From the NCBI GenBank assembly GCA_029718625.1, contig CM056383.1, positions 15,909,897 to 15,973,896 on the forward strand: a DNA stretch of 64,000 nucleotides, in the 5' to 3' direction. Under the pieces are notes generated by a model, which was not told the DNA's origin, did not search any database, and was given only the letters and a program-made list of their open reading frames with translations. Made by a program: the position numbers and the translations under genes. Below, in pieces: positions 1 through 10,130 of the stretch. The DNA is from Synaphobranchus kaupii (Eukaryota > Chordata > Actinopteri > Anguilliformes > Synaphobranchidae). Numbering within the stretch: the first letter of the stretch is position 1; each line of letters starts with the position of its first letter.

Positions 1-205
1 GTCCATACGCACAAATAAATGTTCCTACACATGACCTGTGTATAAATCAGAACTCATGGTAAAATTGTGTGCATGTGAACAAGCTTATCAACTCAACCTA
101 GTGAACGCCCTGAAATATGCTATGGTTGGGTTTTGGCTATATACTCCCTGCAAAATCATTGTCACATGATATAAAATTGATATATAGCCATATTTTTTTC
201 TTTAC

Positions 206-390
206 GTCATTTTGAGACCGTTTTAGCTGCCCTATAGAAGTGAATGGAGAGCGACAAGTACCCTATTCTGGATTATCACCCCAGGGGAGCACAGAGCAAC
301 TAGCGAACGTATTTCGCCACCATTTGGACTCATATCATGGCCAGGTAACTACACAACCCAAAGTTCTACCAAAGTTCAGTTGTGCTTTAA
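206..390 (+). repeat. dispersed repeat, copy A (unidentified family)
   Basis: About 185 bp starting GTCATTTTGAGACCGTTTTA and ending near GTGCTTTAA recur in direct orientation at 12005-12180 with a few substitutions and small indels. Similarity stops sharply at both ends, so this is a mobile or dispersed repeat and not chance. It lies in intron 8 of UBXN4. Both copies have an open frame of about 50 codons, but it is too short and unrecognised to call coding. The family is unknown to me. Confidence 0.6.
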
Positions 391-797
391 GACTACTAAC
401 CGCCTGGGTAGAAGGCTTTCAGAGGGTTTATCCAGAGCAAAATCACTGGTTCTTAGCATTGTAATACACTCCAGAGTCTGGAATCAAATACTGACCTTAA
501 TTAGCTGCTACTATGGCCAGCTGCTCCACAGGATTGCACATAACTGGTTATAGCACTGCCCCAAGAGCGAGGGTTTCAGATGGCAGAATATTCCCTGCAT
601 TACTGCACTATAGCGCCTCCTCTGACAGGTTAGGTGCATGCGGTCTGCCAGCACCAAAAGCACAGCTATCTCAAAAAACAAATGAACGATAAAGAAAGGA
701 CGCCTCCCACCCAGGGTGTCACGGTTAGAACCCTTGAACAATAACGATGTGACCAGACTGTAATGTGCGGTCCCGGAGTCCGAGAGCAGGTGTTCAC
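391..797. other. UBXN4 intron 8, no recognised content
   Basis: This stretch lies between the dispersed repeat and the donor of UBXN4 exon 8 (GT on the minus strand at 797-796). I see no exon. The next UBXN4 exon must lie left of base 1. Confidence 0.6.
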
Positions 798-962
798 CAT
801 GGCGATCTGCTGTCTGACGCGGTCCCTGGCCGCCTTCTCCTCTGCCTTCTCCCGGTTCCTCTCCTCCAGCAGTCGCTTGGTCTTGTCGTCCTCCTGCTTC
901 CGCTTATAGTCCAGCATCTCCTTACCCATCTTCCTGCGTTCCAGCTCCTTCTTCAGCTCCTT
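798..962 (-). CDS. ubxn4: UBXN4 exon 8
   Basis: 165 nt, phase 0 at both ends. It encodes the Lys/Glu/Arg-rich helix beginning KELKKELERRKMGKEM and ending RVRQQIAM. The acceptor AG is at 964-963 and the donor GT at 797-796. Confidence 0.92.
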
Positions 963-3900
963 CTGCACGGCCGGAGCAAAAAGCTCATTTCACACAGCTG
1001 GGTCATTTCAAACAATGCAGCGAAGATTACATCACTTATCGCAACTGGGATAATATCTATCTTTCCCTAAGGATTGTCATGGTATCAGGTGCAAATTATT
1101 ATATTAAAACTCTGCAAACACCTGGTACTTCTAGCAAAAATGGAAATGCAATATCCTGTGAATAAGAAAGTGACCAAAGCTAAAATTGATGCTTTGCGGT
1201 CTCATTGTGTGTCAATGTCTCTCACTCATACGCCATTTGTAACATTAACAAAAAAAATTTATTTTGTCCAAGTTCCAGACAGAATGCCACCGCATAAATT
1301 ATAATGTTGGCTTCTGAACACAGACAATTATTTTTACTTGCAAAAGCCGCTACTGGCTCCTAAAGTATCTTTTTCATTTTTTTTGATAAAATACCTCCTC
1401 TTCTCCTTTTTTCTTTTGCTCCCGTCGATCTTCAAGTTTCTTTGTCAACCTGGATAGAGTTTCAGGATAAAATGTGAATAAAATAAGTAATGGATGCTTG
1501 CGCCCAGTTGTACAGTTATCAGTTATTTCCATATTTGTGTCTTTGTGAGACCCACCTCTCCACCTTGGCACTGATGTCCTCATCCGTTGCGGAGTTCAGG
1601 GACACTTCATCTGATGACACACTCCGATCCTCAGTGGGAGTCACATGACCTTCCTCTCCGACCTCCTCCACTGGCCCAGGCAGGGATTCTGGGAGATAGG
1701 CAGCAGACAGACGGTTAAGATCAGCTAAGCTCCCGATGTTTCAAGTTCCAAACAACTCACCGTCCTCCCGTGGCAAATTTCACTATCCACTTCAAGGACA
1801 ATCACGCTTCAGGTGAAACTACTATGCATCTTCCAGTAGAAAGATGCTGCCGATCAAAACAACTTGACCGACAACACCCTTCTACTGGAGATCTGTGGGA
1901 TTTGGAAAAATGGAAATTCTACATCAACCCCCAGAGATAACATGAAGGGGTTTCCAATGTATGGTCTAAAAAAATATAATAAAATAAATAAACAAATAAA
2001 GTAAAGATCAACAGTTGCCAGCATTCCCTCTAAGACAGAGCCCCACACACCTTTGGGAGTGGTTGATGCTGCAGCGCTCTGATTGGCTGCACTGGGTGGT
2101 AGTGTGAAGCCCGGTGGGCCATTCTGAGGGGGGCAGGCCTGCTGTGTGGCTAGTTCTGGGGCGCCTGAGGGTGCGGAAGACTCGTCTGCCTGGGCCCCTG
2201 CCGTAGCTGAGGCTGGACCCTCATCTGCAACCCCCATCTGCTGCTGGTGCATCTGTCCAGGACAGGAACGCTGGATTAGTCCTTATGGCTGTCCTTCACC
2301 GTGCAGCGTTAGCTGCATATTACTAATTTACTGTTATCTAAGAGACATTCATATCATTATTATTCCTATCATATTCATTATATACCCAAAAACAAACTCG
2401 GGAATGTTTTTTGATGTTCCAAGAAAATTCCAGCTTTGACTTGGTAATTGCTGTATGGGAAAGAATTCTACAATTTCCTTCTCAAGTGCTGAGGCACTGT
2501 CTGCTTTCAGGGGAAGGTAGGACACACAGATTTCTGATTCTGAATGCAGTTTTCCCAGCTTGGACATAAGATCACATAGGCAGGCAATGCTTAAGAGTCT
2601 GATAGGCGGAACAGCAACGTTTACCTGTTTGACCTTAGAGATCCGCTTAACAAGCTCCTCAGCAGACATGCTGCCAGCTATCACTTCAAGGGGAATACCA
2701 TTTTCTCCTATAAAGAAACTTGTCGGGATACACACCACAGGGTCTTTATAAAAACACGTTAAGGGTAATTGCGTGTATCTACAGTAGAGCACACGGAAAA
2801 CTGAGACATTAACCCCCCCCCCTTCCCCCACCCCCTCTTCTGTTTCTTAATGGGGCTTGTTATTTATTTTTTCATCTAATTGTAGTTCAAAATAAAGCCC
2901 TGCACTCTACGCTAAGGTTTTATCAGTGGAAAAGGATACAGATCTGAGAAAATTGCACACAGGTTTCACTGAAAGAAAGAAAATCACAAAACATGAGTTT
3001 AAAATGCAACTTTGTACAGAGATATGACACGTTTTCAATTCAAGCAACGGCTTTATCTGAAAATAAATAGTAACGTTATAAACATACATAAAATGTCTTC
3101 TTACTGAGAAAAATCCCAACTTGTTTACATTCTCGGACAGATGTTAGGGAAATATGTCACCAAGGCTTTAGCCACAAGTCAGCAATTATATTGGGAAATG
3201 CCCTCTTTGAAAACAAAAAAAGAAAGTGCCACCGCGGTGACATATTTCCCACATCTGTCCGAGAATGTAAACAAGTCGAGATTTTTCATGGTAAGAAGAA
3301 ATTTTATGACAACGTTAAAACATATATTTTGAATCATACTTCTCTTTTATTTACTTTTTTTTAAAAATTATAAACGGAAAATTATGGAATTAGGATATCC
3401 CTACTCAACGCCACCCTACCCATTGGCGTCTATTTTTATCGCGACACAGCAGTTATTGGTGGCCTCAGCGACCCTGTCATCTTCCCAACAAGAGAGCACC
3501 TGTGCAGACTGCGCGTCGTCCCCTGAAAAAGAACATCCGAAGAACTGCGGTTAGTCACCCGGAGTAGTCTACGGGGTTAGTGACAGACCCTGGCGTACAG
3601 AGGGGCTTTGTCCCAATCATAGATATAGAACCATAGATGTGACATATGTCATAGTTAGTGGCACAATTTTTGAGACCATACCCAGGTAAGATGGTGGCCA
3701 GTAACCATGGTTTTATATCTATGAGCCAATCATCAGCTATCTAGCTTCTGAGACCCGATTATGTGGGTTAGAGTGTACATGACACTTTGCCATAGGTTCC
3801 TAATAAAGCTGTACACAGGTAAGATGGCTGCCAAATTGTTCCATTTCAGACTTCCAAATTACTATTACATTACACGATATGTCATATCTATGGTTCTATA

Positions 3901-4448
3901 TCTATGGTCCCATTCCTCCCCGTTACACGCCTAGGCTATTTCAGCACGGTAACTTCCCTCGTTCACCAAAAGAGGCCATATAACTGGCTAGCTATGTTGT
4001 TTTTGAACTTTATCAGTTCCTTCAGCTAAAGCCACCTGTTAATGTTGCATTCTTTAGCGCTACCTCACTTTTAGTTTTCAATACAGTATGGCACGAGAAG
4101 AACTGGTTAACTTGCTAGCTGGCTAACGTTTGTGTCATAATCAAACACTCCACAGGCTAGCAGCAAGATAATGTAGCTAGCAAGCTAACATTCAGTCCTG
4201 CTGGACTCTTTTTGTTGGAATCCTTACCAGCTGACCACGCTAAATTAGTTATTGTTAGTTGGCTAACGTTAAATTAACGGTAGATATCCTGTCATATTTA
4301 TATTAACAATCATATTCCCGTTCAACTGCGTCAGTCTAGCAAGATGTACACACTAACGTTCCTAACCTGTAATAACGACGACGAAGATGGCGTTTTGCTG
4401 TTTGGCTGAGACGATGGCAGCGGGGATTGTACCCTCAAACCAAATCAT
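798..4448 (-). CDS. ubxn4: UBXN4 (UBX domain protein 4, erasin), 5' part, exons 1-8 of a partial gene
   Basis: The family product is an ER-membrane adaptor that recruits the p97/VCP ATPase for ER-associated degradation. Eight minus-strand exons join in frame (82, 103, 29, 119, 202, 133, 55 and 165 nt; 296 codons). The start reads MIWFEGTIPAAIVSAKQ. A conserved N-terminal segment follows, with PTSFFIGENGIPLEVIAG in exon 4, then a low-complexity acidic linker (exons 5-6), then a charged helical segment (exons 7-8) with KEMLDYKRKQ and LLEERNREKAEEKAARD, as in vertebrate UBXN4. The UBX domain, the membrane hairpin and the stop codon are off the left edge. The first ATG (4448-4446) was chosen because it aligns with the family start. 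All junctions are GT-AG and phase-consistent. It sits downstream of R3HDM1 on the same strand, as in tetrapods. Confidence 0.93.
1395..1449 (-). CDS. ubxn4: UBXN4 exon 7
   Basis: 55 nt. It encodes the start of the charged helix, LTKKLEDRREQKKKGEEE. The first base completes an Arg codon with exon 6. Acceptor AG 1451-1450, donor GT 1394-1393. Confidence 0.92.
1556..1688 (-). CDS. ubxn4: UBXN4 exon 6
   Basis: 133 nt. It encodes an acidic, Ser-rich linker (ESLPGPVEEVGEEG, then DEVSLNSATDEDISAKVE). Acceptor AG 1690-1689, donor GT 1555-1554; phase 1 in, phase 2 out. Confidence 0.9.
2051..2252 (-). CDS. ubxn4: UBXN4 exon 5
   Basis: 202 nt. It encodes a low-complexity Ala/Ser/Pro/Gln linker beginning MHQQQMGVADEG and ending ASTTPKG. 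The acceptor AG (2254-2253) directly precedes an in-frame ATG. Donor GT 2050-2049. This is the least conserved exon, so identity rests on phase and position. Confidence 0.85.
2625..2743 (-). CDS. ubxn4: UBXN4 exon 4
   Basis: 119 nt. It encodes YPVVCIPTSFFIGENG, then IPLEVIAGSMSAEELVKR, a hallmark segment of the UBXN4 N-terminal domain. Acceptor AG 2745-2744, donor GT 2624-2623. Confidence 0.95.
2940..2968 (-). CDS. ubxn4: UBXN4 exon 3 (29-nt microexon)
   Basis: Only 29 nt. It reads G-ETCVQFSQI-Y across the junctions, matching the family segment between the IKID and PVVC motifs. It was found by phase matching: the acceptor is CTTTCAG and the donor GT at 2939-2938. Confidence 0.9.
3120..3276. 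repeat. palindromic MITE in UBXN4 intron 2
   Basis: Terminal inverted repeats of about 40 bp: the left arm begins TTGTTTACATTCTCGGACAG and the right arm ends with its reverse complement near 3275. About 75 bp lie between them. The arms are nearly perfect, giving a strong hairpin. The superfamily is not assigned. Confidence 0.75.
3420..3522 (-). CDS. ubxn4: UBXN4 exon 2
   Basis: 103 nt. It encodes GDDAQSAQVLSCWEDDRV, then AEATNNCCVAIKIDANG, matching the family's N-terminal domain. Acceptor AG 3524-3523, donor GT 3419-3418. Confidence 0.93.
3612..3909. repeat. MITE with imperfect inverted ends in UBXN4 intron 1
   Basis: CATAGATATAGAACCATAGA near the left end is mirrored by TATCTATGGTTCTATATCTA near 3881-3905. 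The element is about 300 bp. The central part contains two related segments (AGGTAAGATGG twice), suggesting an internally repetitive non-autonomous transposon. Family not assigned. Confidence 0.6.
4367..4448 (-). CDS. ubxn4: UBXN4 exon 1 (start codon)
   Basis: 82 coding nt from ATG (4448-4446), encoding MIWFEGTIPAAIVSAKQQNA, then IFVVVIT. Donor GT at 4366-4365. The amphipathic start matches the UBXN4 family. Confidence 0.94.
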
Positions 4449-4600
4449 TTTTATGATTTACAGTATTATCAGGCCCCACTTGACCGCTGGAACGCCTGAC
4501 CGCATCGGTGTTGACTGGAAGGAACCTTTAATCTCACCAGATTACCAGTAGTACACGTAACGAATGTGACGAAAACAAAACTCAACAACTTCCGGTTGTT
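4449..4600 (-). promoter_or_regulatory. UBXN4 5' UTR and promoter with ETS site
   Basis: ACTTCCGG at 4588-4595 (CCGGAAGT on the gene strand) is a consensus ETS site, common near start sites of TATA-less housekeeping genes. No TATA box is evident. The transcription start is inferred to lie between about 4500 and 4590. A decayed Tc1 element begins only about 65 bp further upstream. Confidence 0.5.
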
Positions 4601-4660
4601 GGCTTGTCAAAATAAAAGCTCCCACCTAGTCCTGCACTTGAACGCTCGTCATGTGTGTAT

Positions 4661-5918
4661 ACAGTATTTGGACAGTGACACAATTTATCTTGTTTTGGCT
4701 CTGTACTCCAGCACATTGGATTTGAAATGAAACAATCAATAGTGCAGACTGTCAGATTGGAGTCTGTTGTCTCGGAACATGAGGACCAAAGAAGTGTCAA
4801 TGCAAGTAAAGCAGGCCATCACTGGGTGGAAAATCTGAATGAATCAGTGACAAAACCAAAACATTTGGTGCGTCAAAATAAACTGTTTGATACATTGTTA
4901 AGAAGCAAGAATGCACTGGTGAGCTCAGCAATATCAAACAACTTCGTATTAGACCACGGAAGACCTCTGTAGTGGATGACTGAAGAATACTTTCCAATTG
5001 TGAAGAAAAAACCCTTTTCAACTGTCTTACAGCTCAATAATTCTCTCAAGGATGTAGGTATAGATGTGTCAAAGACTAAAATAAAGAGAAGACTACACCA
5101 GCATAACCTCAGAGGGTTCACTGCAAGATGCAAACCACTGGTAAGCCTCAAGAACAGAACGGCCAAGATAGAGTTTGCTTAAAAGTACATTTAAAAAAAC
5201 TTTTAGGGCTCTGGAAGAAAGTGTTATGGACAGATACGATGAGTATTAACCATGGTATTAACCTTTACCAAAGTGATGGAAAGCATGATCTGTGAGAAAT
5301 AAAGGAATTGCTGATTACCCCTTTTTTTGGGGGGAAAACATGGTGGAGGTGGGGAGGTAGTGTTATGACTTTGGTATGTATGGCTGCCACTGGAACTGGC
5401 TCACCCGTCTTCATTGATGATGTGACTGCTGATGGCAGCAGCAGGATGAAAAGTGTACAGAAACATTTTATCTGCTCAGATCCAACCAAAGTCCTCAAAA
5501 CCCATTGGACAGCGCTTCACTATACAGCAGGACAATGACCACAAACACACTGCTAAAGCAACCAATGAGTTTTTCAGGGCCTAAAAGTGGTATGTTCTTG
5601 ACTGGGCAAGTCAGTCACCCAACCAGAATCCAAATGAACATGCATTTAACCTGCTGAAGACACAACTGAAGGCAAAAGACCCCAAAACAAGGAACTGCAG
5701 AGGGCTGCAGTACAGGCCTGGCCGAGCATCACCAGGGAAGATACCCAGCATCTGGTGATGTCAGTGGGCCTCAGACTTCAGGCAGTCATCGAATGCAAAG
5801 GATTTGCAACCAAGTACTAAATATGATATGTCTGCACTTTAACATCATATTCATTGTTTAATTTCAAATCCAGTGTGCAGAGCCAAAGCTATACCACCTC
5901 TTTTTCTGTCAAATACAT
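4661..5918 (+). mobile_element. decayed Tc1-like transposon
   Basis: The left end begins ACAGTATTTGGACAGTGACA; a degraded inverted copy (TTTCAAATCCAGTGTGCAGA and onward) lies at about 5860-5918. Between them is a plus-strand Tc1-type transposase broken by stops and frameshifts. Recognisable pieces are the N-terminal HTH part (4727-4972), a second HTH segment RRLHQHNLRGFTARCKPL (4976-5182) and the catalytic-domain remnant around 5308-5538. It cannot encode a working enzyme. Confidence 0.85.
4727..5818 (+). pseudogene. Tc1 transposase pseudogene
   Basis: Fragments in different frames read MKQSIVQTVRLESVVSEHED, then KPFSTVLQLNNSLKDVGIDV, then CMAATGTGSPVFIDDVTADG, and end near AVIECKGFATKY before a stop. 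In-frame stops (for example near 4970 and 5180) and frameshifts mark it as dead. The order follows Tc1 transposases: bipartite HTH, then DDE domain. Confidence 0.85.
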
Positions 5919-6672
5919 GCGTGTTCTTCATCTCACAATGCATGTACAATGCATCTGTATCCGTGGAACAAGACCAGAACTGCAAGGTCCTGCTAATGAA
6001 ATATCAACAAATAATTTTTATTAATAGTTCCAGTTATTTATTTGTCTTGATATCTATGCTTCACATGTTGTTATATTGCTATGAGCACTTGCATATGCAT
6101 GCATGTAAACAGTACATTTTTGTTTTTGTCTCAAAAAACAATTAAAATTCTTATTGATTACATCATCTTTTACATTTTTGCTTTTGAAATATTTTCACTG
6201 TTTACTAGGTGTCGAGTATCCAGTTTAAAATAGAACATTTCTGCCATGACTGCAAATTATATTTGAATACTCAACCAATAGATGGCACTAACAACCTTTA
6301 TTATAATTTCCACTTGTGCCAGTTTCTCTCTCTTCGTATTTCCACAGTGGGTCCATGGTTATTTTCACCAGCTGTCCAATTTAAAGATAAAATAGGTCAA
6401 GGATATTAACACATGCAAACAATTACATTTGCTCACGTATCCAACCTGATACAATCAACAGTGAGAGAATATCTGACATTGGGATAGTTCAGCACTGTAC
6501 ATAGAAACATCTACAGAAACCCAGAATAAACATGTATATTTGATTGCACACTTCCTGCATATACAGGTGATGTACAGGTGTTCCAATGCATCATGCAGGA
6601 TGGTAGGCTATCCTACCTGACCTGTAAAGGAAACAATTTAGTTTGACATTCATTTATTTAATATAGTACACA
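5919..6672. other. intergenic, no gene recognised
   Basis: AT-rich DNA between two transposons. I see no exon with supported splice sites or family similarity. Confidence 0.5.
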
Positions 6673-6674
6673 TA

Positions 6675-7671
6675 CAGTGCCCTCCACTATTATTGGCACC
6701 CCTGGTAAAGATGAGTAAAAAGGGTTATAAAAGATTCAGTGTTTAGTGAATTAGCTTAATCTCAAACTGAAAAAATGAGAAAATCATCAAGAAAAAATTA
6801 TTTTTAACAAAACCATGTGTGCCAAAATTATTGGCACCCCTGCATTTATATATAGAATAAAGTAATCATTTTTAATATTTGGTCACATATCCTTTGCATG
6901 CCATGACTACCTGATGTCTGTGACCCAACAACATCAAAAGACTCTTGATATCTTATTTTCTGGTAAGTCATCAAGGGTCTGACGTATAAAACAAGCCTTA
7001 AACCCTCACTCTGCTGCCAGAAATACAGTAGATATGGATGGATAACTTGAAGGGTTTCTTCTCCTGACATATTTTTCCATAGAGTTCAATAGGACAATTT
7101 GTCAGGAGAAACAACCCTTAAAATGTTCCATCCATATCTACTGCATATCTGGCAGCAGAATAATGGTTTGAGGCTCGTTTGATACCTCAGACCCTTGATG
7201 ACTTACAGCCATTTTACCAACCATGTATTACATATTGTTCCAGCATAATTTACAGCTAAAGCTAGTCCCACCCCCCAATTCCCATAGAGGTCCATTAAAA
7301 TGCAGAGACGTTATAGTATCGCTTGTAAGAGTACCAGAAAATAAGATATCAAGAGTCTTTTGATGTTGTTGGGTCACAGACATCAGGACATCATGGCATG
7401 CAAAGGATATGCGACCAAATATTAAAAATGATTACTTTATTCTATATATAAATGCAGGGGTGCCAATAATTGTGGCACACGTGGTTTTGTTAAAAATAAT
7501 TATTTCTTGATGAGGGATTTTTTTTTCTCATCATAAATTTACTTCAAATAAAGGTTGGACTTTTCTCATTTCTTTCAGTGTGACATTAAGCTAATTCACC
7601 AAACAGCTAATTTTGTTATAACCCTTTTTACTCATCTTTACCAGGGGTGACATTAATAGTGGACGGCACTG
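6675..7671. mobile_element. Tc1/mariner-type foldback (near-palindromic non-autonomous element)
   Basis: The ends CAGTGCCCTCCACTATTATT and its mirrored copy ending GGACGGCACTG are flanked by TA on both sides (6673-6674 and 7672-7673), the Tc1/mariner target duplication. Inverted similarity is not confined to the ends. Blocks at 6846-6975 and 7327-7448 are mirrored, and so are blocks flanking the centre near 7020-7140. An unpaired block of about 125 bp sits in the right arm near 7204-7330. No transposase is encoded. Confidence 0.85.
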
Positions 7672-7747
7672 TAATTTGAGAAATAAATGTTTCTGGATTA
7701 ACATTTTCTTATTTTTTCTCAGTTTGTGCCAATGTAGTTTTTGTTTA

Positions 7748-9282
7748 TACACTACTCACAAAAAGTTAGGGATATTTGGCTTTCGGGTGAAATTTATGGA
7801 AAATGTAAGTTCACGCTACAGTGATATTATACGTATCATGAAAGTAGGGCATTTAAGTAGAAGCATGCAATGGTGATTTCCTCATCTCAAACTATTTATT
7901 GAAACAAAAGCCAACAACAGTGGTGGGTATACCACAACAAAAATGTCAATGTCTCAATAACTTGTCATGTGCCCTTGAGCATCAATTACAGCTTGACAAC
8001 GACGTCTCATGCTGTTCACAAGTCGACTTATTGTCTGCTGAGGCATGGCATCCCACTCTTCTTGAAGGGCGGCCCTCAGGTCATTGAGGTTCTGGGGTAC
8101 AGAGTTACGAGCCTCTACACGGTGAGTCAGCTGATCCCATAGGTTTTCTATGGGATTCAGGTCTGGAGAAAGTGCAGGCCACTCCATTTGAGGTACCCCA
8201 GTCTCCAGCAGCCTTTCCCTAATGATGCGACCTCGATGAGCTGGAGCATTGTCGTCCATGAAGATGAAATTAGGCCTGTGTTGTTCATGCAGGGGCACAA
8301 TGACTGGATTAATGATGTTATTCAGGTAGTATGGGCTTGTCACTGTACCATTCACAAAGTGTAGGGCAGTTCTGTATTGACTAGACACACCTGCCCACAC
8401 TGTAACACCGCCACCACCAAAGGGTCGTCTGGTGACAACAGTGGCTGATGCATAGCGCTCTCCTTGACGTCTCCAACATCGTTGGCGGCCATCATTTCTG
8501 CTCAACGTGAATCGACTTTCATCAGAGAACAGCACTGAGGCCCACTGGTCCCTCGTCCAGCGTAAATGCTCCCTGGCCCATGCAAGACGATGACGCCTGT
8601 GCCTGGTGGTGTGGTCAGGTACCCTTGCAGGTCGTCTAGCACGCAGACCACGCTGATGTAAACGGTTTCGAATGGTCTGACGTGACACTTGGGTGCCTCT
8701 CACCTCCCTTAAATGTGCCTGGAGTTGAGTGGCATTCATCATCCGGTTCCGCAGGGCACTGTTCACAATGAAGCGGTCATCAGTGTGGGATGTGGCCAAA
8801 GGACGTCCACTTCTATGCCTTTCTGTGACTCTTCCAGTCTCTCTGTATCTCTGTTGCAACCTGTTGATGACACTCTGTGACACTCTAAGTTCAGTGGCTA
8901 CTTCCCTCTGAGAACATCCTGTTTGAAGCCTCGCAATGGCGAGGTACTGTTGATCAATTGTTAGGTGTCGTCTTGGTCTCATGATGTCAAAATGTGAACA
9001 GCATGATGAAGAGGACTGTTTAAATACCAATTCTAATTGAACCAGGAAATGTATTGGTCGATTCATGGATCAAACACCTGTTGTGAATTTTGCCGTTCAG
9101 CTCCTTGTTAGAGAACAGCAAGTTGTGCAAAAAGTACTGAAACATTGAATAGTTGGACATGTGCATTCAAAAGTTTAGAGAAGGTCAAATTAATTTCACC
9201 TGTAAAGGTTATAGTGCATTTTAGGTTCATCCTGAAATTTCACCCGAAAGCCGAATATCCCTAACTTTTTGTGAGTAGTGTA
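7748..9282 (-). mobile_element. complete Tc1-like transposon
   Basis: Near-perfect inverted ends (TACACTACTCACAAAAAGTT at the left, mirrored at the right) are bounded by TA duplications at 7746-7747 and 9283-9284. The 1535-bp length is typical for the family. It encloses one uninterrupted transposase frame on the minus strand. The insertion is intergenic, between UBXN4 and the R3HDM1 3' end. Confidence 0.93.
7954..8982 (-). CDS. Tc1-family transposase, DD34E, apparently intact
   Basis: Cut-and-paste transposase of the Tc1/mariner superfamily, acting on the element's own inverted ends in the nucleus and inserting at TA. The frame is open from 9066, but the start is placed at the ATG at 8982, giving 342 residues beginning [20 protein letters not shown], the usual family length. 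Two helix-turn-helix units occupy residues about 6-48 and 85-115, separated by an AT-hook-like SGRP at 58-61. The catalytic triad is visible: D154 (SDESRF), D244 (DNAPAH) and E279 (NPIENLWD). There are 34 residues between the last two, which defines DD34E. There are no internal stops or frameshifts. Whether it is transcribed or active cannot be told from sequence alone. Confidence 0.92.
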   Translation of the reverse strand: MRPRRHLTIDQQYLAIARLQTGCSQREVATELRVSQSVINRLQQRYRETGRVTERHRSGRPLATSHTDDRFIVNSALRNRMMNATQLQAHLREVRGTQVSRQTIRNRLHQRGLRARRPARVPDHTTRHRRHRLAWAREHLRWTRDQWASVLFSDESRFTLSRNDGRQRCWRRQGERYASATVVTRRPFGGGGVTVWAGVSSQYRTALHFVNGTVTSPYYLNNIINPVIVPLHEQHRPNFIFMDDNAPAHRGRIIRERLLETGVPQMEWPALSPDLNPIENLWDQLTHRVEARNSVPQNLNDLRAALQEEWDAMPQQTISRLVNSMRRRCQAVIDAQGHMTSY

Positions 9283-9284
9283 TA

Positions 9285-9690
9285 TCACATTTTCTGGTTT
9301 GCTCTCAATGACTATCTGCTAAATGACTAAATTGTACATTTTAATTAAAATGTCTTACTCAATGCCTTAGACACAATTTATGGACTTGTGGGTCACCCTC
9401 ACCTTTGAGAAAACCTCTTCCATCTGTCAGGAAAACCCACTGGATGCCAGGTCCTCCAGTCACATAGCAGCAGTTTCCAGGTCGTCTACTCCAGATTGGT
9501 CAAACTGAAGGTATTATTCCTTAAAGAATCTGAATACCTGTCTATTTCAACCATTTGCTGTTGGGGTTGGTGTCAGACAAATTACAGCAATGCTTTTGCC
9601 TGCATCCTTCTCATAATACACACACAATCCTTGTTGGACTATAGCAAATAATACAGCAATTAAACAGCAGGTAAGTCTGCTGCTAATGAT
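9285..9690. other. intergenic, no gene recognised
   Basis: Unique-looking DNA right of the intact Tc1 element. No coding or repeat structure was recognised. Confidence 0.5.
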
Positions 9691-10130
9691 ACTAATAGAT
9701 TACATTTAATATAGCACCTTTATTGATCACAGAGAGCTTTAAAGCAAAGGACAGGCTTAACCACCTCCAATGTGTAGCACCCACCTGGGTGATGTATGGC
9801 AGCCATTTTGCACCAGAATACCGCACATCACCTGCAATGGAATGGGAGGAAATCAGTAAAGCCAGCTGGGGACGATTCATTAGCCAGATTGAGAATTTGG
9901 CAAGGCTACCAAGGAAACCCCTTACTCTTTGTGACAAATGGTTTGGGACCATAAATGACGAATGAGGGTAGGGACTATGTATAAAATCTCATCTGAAACG
10001 AGATCTCTACAACAGTCCATTGCCACTATAATGGGGCATTGGTTTTTTATGCTCGGTCTACAGGGAAGACTGCCCCCTATTGTTTCATCAATGCAATTTT
10101 CTGCAGGATGTTGTTTTTCCCATGAGGTCT
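9690..10130 (+). repeat. diverged dispersed teleost-type repeat
   Basis: The run from ATAGCACCTTTATTGATCAC through phrases such as AAATCTCATCTGAAACGAGA and ACTGCCCCCTATTG resembles a repeat I know to be widespread in fish genomes. It has no intact frame. The assignment rests on general resemblance only. Confidence 0.35.

Noticed and set aside
240..464. Small protein gene starting MNGERQVPYSG
   Set aside because: The frame lies mostly within the dispersed repeat that recurs at 12005-12180 and has no other support.
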